A program made the translations under genes and the position numbers. A stretch of DNA of 64,000 bases from Paragordius varius. Taxonomy: Eukaryota; Nematomorpha. Below are positions 37,801 through 48,689 of the stretch, piece after piece; position 1 is the first letter of the stretch; every line of letters begins with the position of its first letter. A model generated the notes under the pieces. The model searched no databases. It saw nothing but the letters and a program-made list of their open reading frames with translations, and had not been told where the DNA came from. The DNA is taken from contig OZ176050.1 in assembly GCA_964247055.1 (NCBI GenBank), positions 10,044,001 to 10,108,000 on the forward strand. Reading direction: 5' to 3'.

Positions 37801-40129
37801 TATTAAGTGTTCTCTATAATAGTATTATAACACAAAATATCACCGTATTTTCAAGTTAATTTTAAAAAATTGAAATGTGTAAAGTCATGTATTATTGTTA
37901 TATTGTAAAAAAATAGTCTTTAAACTATGTGTATCATTGTGGTTTTAATTAGAGGTGAAACTTTTAGATTGTTAACAATTTAAAAAAAATAAAATTAAAA
38001 ATATCATAATTTAACGCTAAAAAGGCATATGAAAAAAAACAGGATGAACCGGCCAATTATGATATTAATATAAAATAATTATTAACAACGATAAAAAAAT
38101 ATATTGTTTTCTAATGTTTTAGGATCAAATTATTATATATTTCGTTCATAATTAGATAAAATATAAAAAAAAATTCTTAGAGATAAAATTATTAGTATAT
38201 TGGTAATTTACAGTTTTTGCCGACAATAAACTTATGGTTATCAACTAATTTCTACTAAAAATATAAACATGGTTTTTCAAGCTTTCTATGACTAAACATT
38301 ATCACGAAAAAAACCAATGAATATTTAAATATAAAAATGATTAGTACATGTTTAAAAAATATGTTAAATTTCCAAGTAGATACAACAATAAGGATTCAGA
38401 AAGGATAGTATATGGTTTATTTGTTAAATATTTTTTTAACCATGTGCCAATCATATTTTTTTTCATTTGGATATTCATTTATTTTTCGTGATAATCATTT
38501 ATTAATCTCTCTGTGTAATCTATTTAATTCTTTTAATTACCTTTGGTTTGGGGCTCATTATCATTTTCGATAACCTGTGGTTGTTGTTGAGGCGAAGAAC
38601 CAACATTGTTAGAAATAGTTGATTGATCCGAAGTATAAAATCGTTTTATAGTTTCGTGTAAATCGTCTATAACCGTTCGGAAACAATCAATTTCACTAAT
38701 ACAATAAAAAAATATACAATTAAATTTAAAATAGGAAAGGAGATGTTTCCTATAATAATTTATACTACATATTATATCTCTATATATATAGAATTTTACT
38801 ATTTAATAATTAAATTTGTAGTATTTTTTTGAATCACACCTTATAATTAGAGCCATTAAAATATTATATTATAAAAATTAATTGTTAGAACTGACTGTTT
38901 TCCAACATTGATAGAACAAAAAAATGAATATAAATAATAATTGCCAATAATGGGAAATGATATGTGGCAAAGAAAAAGCAGAGTGCCCATGTATTTAAAT
39001 ATTTTCCAAATAAGTTTTTTGTTTAGTAAATAAATGTTAAATAAACATGTAACATTAAAGTCCGATTATACGTTTATAACACCGTATGTAAACTTTTATT
39101 AGCTGAAAAACCATTTATTCTTTTTATCAATATATATTCATATAATTTAAACCAAAGTTGTAAATTAAAATTTTGTACTATCACGGGGTATTAGCATAAA
39201 TATTTTATTTTCGACTTAATATTATTAAAGTAAATTGTTATAATTATAAATATTTCAGTAACTTTTTATTAACACGGTGTTAAAAACCATACTGGATACT
39301 GTTTATAAAAAAATTAATTTATTTGTGGGCTGGTTATGGTATTTAATATACAGTAAAAATTGAAATTATACGGACAAACGCAAACCTTTATAGGCAAATT
39401 GTTTTTTCTGAGGACAACCATACTTTTTGAAACCCTAAATTATCCTAAAAAATCATTATATTACAATCGTATAAATAAAAATATATTGTGTTACCAATCA
39501 TCTCTATTTTATACTTTGCAATTTAAAACAATCATATTAATTTAAAATAATCTAGATTTAAAACGTATGATTGTCTTTTAAAAAAAATGTTTGTCTTTTA
39601 TATTTTTACGTATTATCCATATAATTTCAGCTTTTACTGAACCTTTTATTGATAACTCAACTTTTTCATCAAACTCAATGCTAATTATGTAATCCTTAAA
39701 TAACTCTAAAGCATTTAAGTGTTTAACGAGCAGATCACTAAATTTTAGAGTTTTTCAATAATTTATACATAAAAATTTTTGTTCAAAAAAGCGTTATTTA
39801 TTACAAAGCCCTATATAGAAAATTTAAAATAAAATTTTAACTAAAATTTGTCAAATGGAAAAACTAAAAAACATATCGTATGAGGGACTAAATGCCTTAT
39901 TAAAAGAGTGTTTAGTTAATAGAAAATTATGTTAAGTTTGAATGAAATAGCGTTGTTTGTTTGGAGAAATGTTGTTTGATTTAAAAAGTGGTGGGTATTT
40001 GGTTTAAAAGTGTTGAATTTGTATGAGAAGAGCTATAAATAGGGTTGTGCTGACAAGATCAAATACCTTTGGTCATAACCCCTTGTTATTTATTTTTTCA
40101 TTTTAAATGTATACAATTTAAATGAAAAC

Positions 40130-40165
<36 letters not shown>

Positions 40166-41734
40166 AATACAACATCATGCCCGCACTTATATTTAATGGC
40201 CAACGGTTTCTGTGGTAATTATATCCATATTTTTCCGCATAAATAAACTTCTTTCCGCTGCACAACTTGAAGCGGGCATAAAAATAATTCTCCTGACAAG
40301 TGAAGACGTATTGGTAATCAGTAAATGTGCCAATAAACTGCCATATTTCTGATACTCTTAATTGTATCTGTCTCAATTATAATTTTCCATGTAAAAAAAT
40401 ATATTCACAGTTCGTAAAATAATTGCCAAAACTTGAATTTTTGAATAATTGGAATATTGCCATTTAAATGTCGAAGAATTTTGAAAGTTTATCGGTACAT
40501 TTACCGGTTATCAACACTTGTCTCTACTAGTCAAAAGTATTTTTATACCCGCAAAGAGTGCAGCGAGATTCTAGCATAAATATGTACACCGTTTATATGT
40601 ATATCGTTGAAACAAATTAATGGCCAACTAGTAGTAATGATGAAAATATTGCATGATTGTTTGAATTTATAATTTTAATAAATTTTGTTAAATTTATAGG
40701 TAAAGCATAAAAAAGTATTTCGTTACATTAAATTCCATATTCAGCATTTTTTTCTTTCACTATTAATAATTTAAATGGGTTGTATTAAATTTTTTCTCAA
40801 CAGTCTTAGCTTTTAGCTGTGATTTAAAACTTTGTTTAAAGTCTTATGTATAAATCTAGGGAAGATCATTAATTGTAGAAATTCAAAAAAATTGTTTTGG
40901 TATTAATAATAATTTTTAAAATACATTTTTTATTTAACAGGGGTCAAAATTACAACCCTAGTAAATAACTATAAAGGTATTATTTAATATTAAATGCAAT
41001 AAATCAAATAACTTGGATATGGTGGTAATTCTATTTAATAAAAGGTGTATAAAATATATATTTTATGAACCAATATCTCTGATTGGGATGCATAAAAATT
41101 GTGTAATTATGATTAGATAAAAGATGTAACGCCTGTTGTAATTATAACCTGCATATGTGAGTCCAATCGTCATAATCTGCAGATTCTTTGTATAAATTAA
41201 AGTTTTCTTCTCTGTCATATTGATACCAATAAAAAGATCCATCAAAGGATACACCAATGGGTAAATCTCGTTCCGCCTTAGATATAAGAATGTCAGATTT
41301 AAAAGTCCAATTTTTTTCATATTGCAATTCTAACATACCCTAAAAAATTCAATTTGAACATTACTCTCAAAATTTGGACTTTGGCAAATGGAGATAACTT
41401 ATCATAAGAATCATTGTACAATAATTCATAATCATCTTGTGACAATATTTCAAAATCCTAAAATATTATTTGTCTCTACTTTTAAAGAAAGTGCCAATAA
41501 TTGTTGCCATTTTTCTAGTTTTATTGCTTTTCTAACTTTTTTGAGCAATAAAATAAATAAGGGTTTGAGGCCTAATATTTTAATCAACAATTCCATACTT
41601 AATGAAGAAGATTCAATCGTTCTTTGAAGTTCAGGCATTGAGATGTAAGGTATATCCAGCATGTGACCATATTTCTCCAAAAATGAACAAACAACTGCAA
41701 AACTACTATCATTTAAAATTGATTGACTGTCCAT
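28880..41734 (-). CDS. RSF1: Remodeling and spacing factor 1 (RSF1) homologue with PHD finger
   Basis: Histone-binding subunit of the ISWI-containing RSF chromatin remodeller; nuclear. Thirteen exons give 1108 aa: 41734-41480, 41457-41365, 41339-41149, 38695-38541, 37665-37222, 36813-36743, 36667-36551, 33191-33060, 32646-32469, 31234-31165, 31028-30244, 29994-29644, 29364-28880. The N-terminus matches RSF1: FAVVCSFLEKYGHMLDIP, then YDKLSPFAKVQILRGMLE, then the Asp/Tyr motif GSFYWYQYDREENFNLY and WTHICSEIDCFRTVIDDL. A C4HC3 PHD finger is split over two exons (Cys393, Cys396, Cys407, Cys410, His415, Cys418, Cys437, Cys440). After it come the coiled region EEKRKANARKQERLRSAGI and QRTRKPIDYQFDAFDQMID, both in the RSF1 order. 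The C-terminal ~530 residues are low-complexity, Ser/Asn-rich with basic QRY repeats. Introns 1 and 2 are only 22 and 25 nt. Intron 7 hosts a 3-kb transposable element. Exons after the ninth are joined by phase and splice sites, not by homology. Confidence 0.88.
31553..31760 (+). mobile_element. LINE reverse-transcriptase fragment (in RSF1 intron 9)
   Basis: On the strand opposite RSF1, the frame reads IFIDLEKVFDTIPRHFI, the palm motif of non-LTR retrotransposon reverse transcriptase (FIDLEKAFDxVPR). A frameshifted continuation resembles the IQ-MY segment that follows it. Heavily decayed; adjacent sequence up to ~32250 may belong to it. Confidence 0.6.
33426..33720 (+). repeat. Left terminal inverted repeat of the 3-kb element
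   Basis: Starts CACTGTGCGCA. Pairs with 36201-36442 through blocks such as AATAAACGAACATGAGTTTT and AACACGATAAAACTTTTATA. Confidence 0.75.
34500..35085 (+). mobile_element. LINE 3'-end fragment (RTE-like) inside the fold-back element
   Basis: Frames read YLGHIITANGGVTEAI, then VLTYASECW, then LKINRLGYAGHIHLRPQEHP. These correspond in order to the YLGS-I, LLYGSETW and LRWAGHVxRxPDD motifs at the end of RTE/BovB-type reverse transcriptases. Frame changes show that it is decayed. Its last ~75 bp belong to the inverted arm and recur in inverted form near 36150-36200. Confidence 0.65.
35160..35790 (-). pseudogene. Fragment of a multicopy protein family with an IPPLHIKLG motif
   Basis: On the minus strand, an open segment (35716-35450, extendable upstream in frame to about 35790) reads ENLIIPPLHIKLGLDRTFI and YLTGPQIESLFESDAFYN. 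After interruptions, 35345-35160 continues with VNMSIKLHLVDKHLDKFP and FHQTLKQIEKNYN. I recognise this order (SR-rich lead, PPLHIKLGL, GPQI, MSxKLHFLxSHLDxFP, GERFHQD) from an uncharacterised family present in many copies in arthropod and other invertebrate genomes. Its function is not established; location inside a TIR element suggests it is element-encoded. Clearly incomplete here. Confidence 0.6.
35876..36065 (+). pseudogene. Inverted second copy of the IPPLHIKLG-family C-terminal module
   Basis: The plus strand reads ANISIKLHLVDKHLDKFP, then DGERFHQTLKHIEKNYN and MIGEYYWNHF before a stop. It repeats in opposite orientation the module on the minus strand at 35345-35160, so the two C-termini face away from a shared centre. 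Confidence 0.6.
36201..36442 (-). repeat. Right terminal inverted repeat of the 3-kb element
   Basis: Inverse of 33426-33720, ending TGCGCACTGTG before TTA. Confidence 0.75.
39351..39639 (+). mobile_element. Tc1/mariner-like MITE, family A (copy 2), in RSF1 intron 3
   Basis: 289 bp starting CAGTAAAAATTGAAATTATA (TA at 39349-39350) and ending TTTCAGCTTTTACTG. The inner TIR shares ATTATACGGACAAACG and TTTGTCTTTTATATTTTTAC with copy 1. The right-hand TA is altered to AA. Non-coding. Confidence 0.72.
40098..40376 (-). mobile_element. Possible FLYWCH-like zinc-finger relic in RSF1 intron 3
   Basis: A minus-strand open segment of 92 codons contains YVFTCQENYFYARFKLCSGK followed by YNYHRN. The C-x(n)-AR-GK-(H)NH layout resembles FLYWCH domains, which occur in MULE-type transposases, but one expected Cys is Tyr. 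No splice sites tie it to RSF1. The resemblance is weak. Confidence 0.25.
40131..40164. repeat. (AT)n(GT)n microsatellite
   Basis: Ten AT units followed by seven GT units. Confidence 0.9.
41340..41364 (-). other. 25-nt micro-intron (RSF1 intron 2)
   Basis: Minus-strand interval from GTAATGTTC to TTTTTTAG. Removal joins KVQILR to GMLELQYEKNW in the RSF1 order; retention runs into a stop after ~15 codons. Confidence 0.85.
41458..41479 (-). other. 22-nt micro-intron (RSF1 intron 1)
   Basis: Minus-strand interval from GTAGAGAC to ATATTTTAG. Removal joins KWQQLLALSLK to DFEILSQDDYELLY; retention gives a stop ten codons on. It is the smallest intron in the window. Confidence 0.82.
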
Positions 41735-41741
41735 GGATTGG

Positions 41742-41752
41742 CTAAAACCCTT
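41742..41752 (-). promoter_or_regulatory. 3' splice-site-like motif 7 nt before the RSF1 ATG
   Basis: The minus strand reads AAGGGTTTTAG|CCAATCC-ATG, the same TTTTAG form used by the real introns of this gene. Confidence 0.45.
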
Positions 41753-42466
41753 ATGGTTTAACGTGCAAGGGTTGCAATCGACCTTATATAATAAAAAATT
41801 TAGCTTGGTCTATTTATGCCTATCACATATAACTTAAATAAAACACATTAATTTCAGTCTTTGGATTCAAATTCGGGTGGTTGGATGGGCCAGTTTTAAA
41901 TTAAATATTATAAAAAATATGGAAGGAATCAAAACAATGGCAATATTTTGCAATTATATTACATGAATGCACCGATATATAAAAGATTTATTCAACTTGA
42001 TATTGCTTATTTTATAAAACCCAAAGGTAAATGTAGTCAGCATGTCATGCGTCTATTAGCTAAATATATAAATAAAACAAAATACGCCACTTTTGTGATT
42101 CTATCAATGTTAGATGTAAAAATTAGCTTATTTTAAGCTTAAAAATTAAATATCACGATATTTTGCAAATATGTTGTAAATTAAAAATGGCACCAAAGTA
42201 GTTTAACATAAAACTTTTTTAAAACTAATTTTTTTGGATATTCGTATATAATTTTCATTAGGATAGAAGCATATTTAAATCAAGACCGTTTCTTTCAGTA
42301 GTTTCTTATCATTGTCAGCTTAAATACAGTCTGGGGCATTTATAGAATTTGTATAGTAGTTTTAAGTTTATTAAAAAATACAAAAATTTTATAATCTAAA
42401 ATTATTTTCTACTTACTTTGCGTCCTAGGGGGTATATAATATTGTGATAAAATATCTATATTCTCA

Positions 42467-42472
42467 AATATA

Positions 42473-42506
<34 letters not shown>

Positions 42507-42511
42507 ATATA
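42467..42511. repeat. (TA)n microsatellite
   Basis: Interrupted TA run of about 45 bp. Confidence 0.85.
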
Positions 42512-42647
42512 GTAATGATTCTAGTGATGTTATTAGTTTTAGGTGAGTGATACAACAAAATTATTTTACTTTTGTGCTCGATATAGCAAAATCTCATTAG
42601 CGCTCATTATGCTTGATAAATTTTGATTTACCAAAAGTTATCATTAA

Positions 42648-43154
42648 CACTTCGATTCAAAATGGGGTAAAATACCCCAGACAATATTCAATTTAATATT
42701 TTTAAAAAACTACTGAAAGAAACGGTCACATTTAAATTTATGCTTCTATTCTGATAAAAATTTTCTAAATAACCCGAAATTCAATAATATTTAGTTTTGA
42801 AAAAAGTTCCATATCAAACTACTTTGGCGCCATTTTTCTTTTATAACGTTCTTGCAAAATTTCCTGCTTATTTATTTTATAGCTAAAATTAAAGGTCATT
42901 TTTTATTTAAATTCTGTTTCTATTATATTTAGCTATTGCAATAAATTTTTACCTTCGTGTTTTACCTTAAAATAACTGGTAACAAGTATTTTTGAATAAA
43001 TTGTTTTTTATATTTCGGTATACATATTATATAAGTACAAACCTCGGCATGGTTTCAATTCTTTACTTATTTTTAGAAATATTTTTTAAACAAGCCTGGG
43101 TATCCTACCCTAATTTGAATCGAAAAATTGAAATGAATGTGTTGTATCCAAGTG
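42648..43154 (+). mobile_element. piggyBac-like non-autonomous element (copy 2)
   Basis: 507 bp, starting CACTTCGATTCAAAATGGGG and ending TTGTATCCAAGTG, again with TTAA on each side (42644-42647, 43155-43158). It is collinear with copy 1 along its length (for example TTTATGCTTCTATTCTGATAA) but clearly diverged. Non-coding. Confidence 0.75.
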
Positions 43155-43734
43155 TTAATATTTATTGTATATTTATTTAAAAACTAAAACAATATTATTA
43201 AATTATAATTTCTAGATGTGGGTCTTACCTAAGCCCTTCAATGGACTAGTTATCTTAATAAAACAAAGATGCCGAGATTGCGCGATATTGTGTAAGCTTG
43301 TGACGTAAAAATAAGTTAATTTTTAGAAAAAATGGATATTTCCTATTGTAGTAAAATATTGCTAAACGTAGATAGCTTTTTGAAACAACAGTATAAAATC
43401 ATACAAAATATAAAAATACTTTGTTATGAAGCTCATGATTTTGTGAGATTTTTAACTAAAAGACTCGCTTGCCAAATTTATTTTTTTTGAGAACTCGATT
43501 TATATTAAACTTAAAAATAAGGACAAATCAATCGTTTAATAAAACCTCGGATGCGATAATCTTCATCATCGACTTATAAAGTGTTTTATATATTTTAGCG
43601 TGTTTTCATACTGTTTTCATATGTTTTAAAACACCATAAAGCCAACAGTATTTTGCTATTATTAAAAACCAAAATTTATTTTCGGAAAAAATAACTTATT
43701 TTGTAATATAGCATATACGCGGTGTCCAGAAAAA

Positions 43735-45180
43735 AATGTTCTGTCACAATATAGGATTATTATGTAGCTTGTTTTGAGCCTTACGAGTAAGAAAGAGAAC
43801 ACCTTTTTAATAAATTTCCATATCAGTAAATGGCAAAATTTGCGCACATTTGCTTAAATATTTTATATTACAAAATAAATAAAATCTATATATTTATAAA
43901 AATGAAAAATGTTGGCTGTGTGATCTGTTTTCGAAAAGCCGGTGGGACCAATTCAAATCCAAATGTAAATATAAACATTAATGAATGCTCCGGCAATAGT
44001 TTCGCCCTTTTTTAAGTTAGTCCCCAGTTCGGGCCCACCCCGTGTAAAAAACGGGCTTTTTTCGAAAACAAAAGTCAACAAAAATCGTGTCTTTGAGACA
44101 ATTTTCCGGAAGACATGTTGGACCATTCAATTTCAAATATAATTTTTTTACTTTTTTTTTCTATTGCGCTGAACATAGTCGACTCGCTTTTTTAATTAAG
44201 AAATGCCATTTTTTTCAAAAAAACTAAGCCTACAAAAAAATTTTTTGAATCTATTTTTCGCCCAAGGTATGAGACCGTTAAAATTTTATCATCATCCCAG
44301 GTATTCTCCGTAAAAAAGGCAAAAATATTAATCAAGCTTTTTTTTGTTTCGCCCATGGTTAGGGGGCTACCCGCGTAAAACTGCGTCACCATATCGATAC
44401 AACATGCCTTTAGAACCAAAATTTCAGAAATATGAGACTATGTGAGTTAAATAAAGGCCCGAAAGATTTATAACCCATTAAAAACAAATATTTTAGTATA
44501 GGGGGATATTTTACTGAGTCTCTAAGTAAAGTTCGACGCCCTGACAAATGCGCCGCCATAGAACAATTTTTGAGTTTTTCAAGCAATATTTCCAAGAAAT
44601 AATAGGAACATATGGAATCCATTATAATTCCAGATATTCCCCATATAAATGCAAAACTTTTACCCAACGCTTTTCTATACCCCCCCCCTGGGTAAGGAGC
44701 TACTCACCAAAAACTTCCGCCACTATATACAAATTGCGTTGTTTTGGAGCTAATTTACAGAAAATTTATGAAGCCATATGAGCTCATTAAAGCTTGAAAT
44801 ATTACCTGTAAGGTAAAAATTAAGGTAGGGCGTTTTTTATTATTAGTTAATTTGAGGACTTTTATGCCCTAAAATTACGCCATCATATAACGATTATTAA
44901 GTGTTGAGGTTTTTTTCGAAAACCCGTGAGACGATGGTGTCAAAGAGGATTCCAAATATTTGCCACCTAAAGGCAAAGAATTCAACTCAGCGCTTTTTCC
45001 ATATAGGTCTATGGGTAGAAGTCTACCCGTTTAAAACTGAGACGCCATACAAAAATAGCGTGCTTTTGGAGCTAATACTTTAGAAGCCATACGAGTTTAA
45101 TAAAGGCTCTAAATAATACCCAAAAAAGGTAAAAATTATAGTAGTTTTTTCCGTTAGCCGTCAATTTAGGGCCTTCAAGG
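43735..45180. repeat. Decayed tandem array of ~330-bp units
   Basis: At least four diverged units. Anchor 1 (CTACCCGCGTAAAACTGCGTC type) occurs near 44022, 44361, 44696 and 45018. Anchor 2 (CCATACGAGTTTAATAAAGGC type) occurs near 43774, 44436, 44776 and 45088. Anchor 3 (TTTTTCGAAAACCCGTGAGAC type) occurs near 43930, 44262 and 44915, with a weaker match near 44572. Spacing is 310-345 bp. The array is GC-richer than its surroundings, with a run of eight or nine C near 44682. Possibly an old satellite; further decayed material reaches about 45600. Confidence 0.6.
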
Positions 45181-48100
45181 CCGTAAACAATATATTAGTA
45201 TGAATGCACAGTTTTGAAATACTATGAATGAGATCATAGCTGTTAAATAATGTTTGGAAATAATCTACATATATATATCTCAAGTTGAGCCCTTTTTTTC
45301 AAATAGCGGCTTCGCAGGCTCCAACTTACACTATCATGTTTACCACGGTAAAAAAATATATAGGAATTTTACAAATGTGTGTAAATCTAACCTCTTTACT
45401 CCATAAGGACAAAATTACACATGTCTTTTTATTTATATACTTCACCCAATTGCTTATGTTTTATATATAAGATATTGGTGAATATATATTTTTGTTAGGG
45501 CATTTATACCCTTAAACCAGCTCAACAATATGTTTTTAAGGCTATTTTTCGCCAAAATTATGGGATCATAATAAATTAATTAGGAGTGCAGATCGCGTAT
45601 AAAGGCAATTAATAAAATCCAATAAATGATTAAAGTTTATTATAGTCCTAAAAATTTTATTTTATAACAACGATATTTATTGTAAGGCATGGTATTTTTT
45701 TAAAGATTTCATAGCAGCATCAATAAGATATATGCAAAATCAATGCATCATTCGTTGACGATGATTAATACAGTTATTTTTTATGATCACTAATTCATTG
45801 AGTTTATTTATTTTTATTAAAATATATATATGTAAATAGGAAATTAAAATAGTAAAATCTAGGTACGATTCCCTAATAATGAGTACAAATTTAAATGTAG
45901 CTTATTTTCGCATTGTTTTTAAATAAATAGCTGATATATATTGTTAAATTTAAAAACATAATAATTTTATATATAAGTTTCAAACACCTTAGCATTTGCT
46001 AAGTTATGCAAACTTTTAAAAGTGAAAAATATGGTATAAATAAGTTTAAAAAACCGGAGTTGTCGTTCCTTGCTCATATAAATTCTGATTACCATCAACA
46101 AGGTGTGTAAGGTCGGTAAATTCAAAAAGAGAATGGGCGGAAATCGAAATCCCTTTGTAATAAAAATATAAAATTCAGAAAAAATAATGGAATCGGCATG
46201 TTGGTTCCAAAACCCGTTTTTTAAATAGGCTCTCTAATTCCATTTTTTTTCATAATAATGAATTATAAACAAAAGAAAATTGATATGGTTCTTGTGACTG
46301 ATTTTATTTAACTATTAGAATATTATCAAAGAATCTAGATGAAAATATTATTGAGGTGAAATGTCATTAATATAAATGTTTGGGAATTAAAATATTGGGG
46401 CTATTTTATAAAAATATGAAATTTCCAAAAACGCTAAAAATAAAAAATGATTTTGCATATTTATTGAACTTGGGTGACTAATAGCAAGGTATGTGATTAA
46501 TCATATTAAGTTTTATTATGGGGAATTTAACATTATTTACATTTTTTTATTATGTTTGTCTTTATTATGGAAGAGGGGTGTGTAGTCATTATCACCTTAG
46601 ACAATTTGTCTAAAATACTAGTAAAGCTATAAAGATTATACAATAACATATCAATTTAATATTATAAAATTATGTTGAAAGTTAATTAGAAAATTTTTTC
46701 TAAATAGTTTTATCGAACACTTTAATGGGTTATCCAACAGCTATATTGGCGAACGACAACACAATTATATTCGAAAATGATAAAACCTAAGCCAAAACAA
46801 AATATTAAAAATAATTTTTAAATCAAATATGCGCCAAAATTAACTATTTATTTATGTATTTTGGAAGAATTAATTAATCTCGATAAGCAAAACTAATTGA
46901 GTTAAGATGTAACTTTATACCTTTAATTCGTCGTTTTTGAAATGTGTTTCGAAATTTAAGTAAACACAAACATCCTAATATCTATATGTTGTTTATAAAG
47001 GTGTTGTAAAATTAGTATCGATAAATGCTTATCAAACTTTAAGCTAATAAATACGATATGTAATATATATCGTATTTATCGAATCTCAAATCGGATTGTC
47101 ATCGTTATATTTGTGATACTTTATATCATCATTTTATTTTAATCTGCGCAACATTAGCCATAAACAGGATATTCCTTTTTGAAAGTAAAAAACATCTTTT
47201 ATTTAAAAATACGAAACTAATTCTACATTTTTTACATTCACATAGTTTTATTTTTGGTATTAATAATCCTAATTATTCTTATTCAAAAATAACCCCTATG
47301 TTATATAAAAATTCAGATAGTTTCCATGTTTCTTCAAACCTGTTTATTTAGATTTAAAAGAAAATGTATTTGATTTATGTCACATACTCTCTGGTCAAAA
47401 ATACCAAAATTATGGATCTAATAAGTAATTAAAATGATTCGTTTTTATATTATTTCCATCTATAATATTCGAAAAATAACATATAAAATACATATTTCAT
47501 AAAGTATATAATATTAAAAATTTTGTGAACATTTTGGCATAAAGTGTATTATATTAAAATTTTTATCTGCCAATCAAAATGATTGATGTTTTAATCGGAT
47601 TAGTTAAGGCGATTATGTAACTAACAAGTTAAACAAACATTCATATATATAATGCTTTAATAACCTTGTATAAAATTTATTTACATTGTTTTTTTATTTA
47701 TATTGTTTGATAACAAATTGGACAGAAAAAATAAGGCAATCTCTAAAATCTAATTTTGTAAACGAAAATTTTTAAAATTTTATACATTGTATATAGTAAA
47801 AAAATCACAATCCACCATTTTTTTCTTAATAGTCCACTAAATACTATTGTAATAACAAGAGTTGTAATATAAAAGGGTAAAGCCCCGGATATTTGCATAA
47901 GATATTAAGATAACATGTTGTTTTCAAAAAATTATGCAAAAGGATGAATTGTAAAATGTATTTATTTAAAATAAATATATATCTTATATATTTGATCCGT
48001 GGCGCTCTTTCTATAATAATCGAATCACTTAATCTAGAGACAAGAAATATATCAAAAGCATTAACGCTAAATTATATTATAGAATTGCTTAACACGAAAA

Positions 48101-48480
48101 GTGGATATATGCTTTTTATATTGTCGGAATATGTATATCTAATATCCCTTCCGACACTGATCTCAAACACACATAATTTATGTGTTTAAACGATATGATT
48201 TAACATTTATAAAAAATATTTTATATATGTTTATTTGTTGAAATGTAATGTAATCTAATACTATTAACACAAGAAATATCGCTAATATTATATTAAGCGC
48301 GATTCGTATTTTATGGAAAAGTCGCTGGATCCTCTTAAAATTTCCTTAAATTTTAGGTACAGATTTTCACGGTAATATCAAATTTACAAATCTTGATATA
48401 ATGTTTTTCGGTTAAAAACACGTATTTATCAATGTCACATCATCTAACAATATAAGTATTATTTTTGTAAAACTTGGGAG

Positions 48481-48511
48481 TATATATATACATTATATAT
48501 ATATATATATA
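48481..48511. repeat. (TA)n microsatellite
   Basis: Interrupted TA run. Confidence 0.85.
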
Positions 48512-48607
48512 AATCGCATTAAATGAATGCGTTTTAAATCATATTATGTAATTAGTTTTTTAAGGTATTTGCTTATAATAAAAACTACCTAAATGACGAA
48601 AAAGATA

Positions 48608-48636
48608 ATAATATATATATATATATATATATATAT
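48608..48636. repeat. (TA)n microsatellite
   Basis: About fourteen TA units. Confidence 0.9.
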
Positions 48637-48667
48637 CTTAAATAAACATTTAAATACATATGAGAAC

Positions 48668-48689
48668 ATATATATATATATATATATAT
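48668..48689. repeat. (TA)n microsatellite
   Basis: About eleven TA units. Confidence 0.85.

Noticed and set aside
44192-45083. Cluster of 60-85-codon frames on both strands
   Set aside because: They coincide with the ~330-bp tandem repeat units and vary between units, so they are not conserved proteins.
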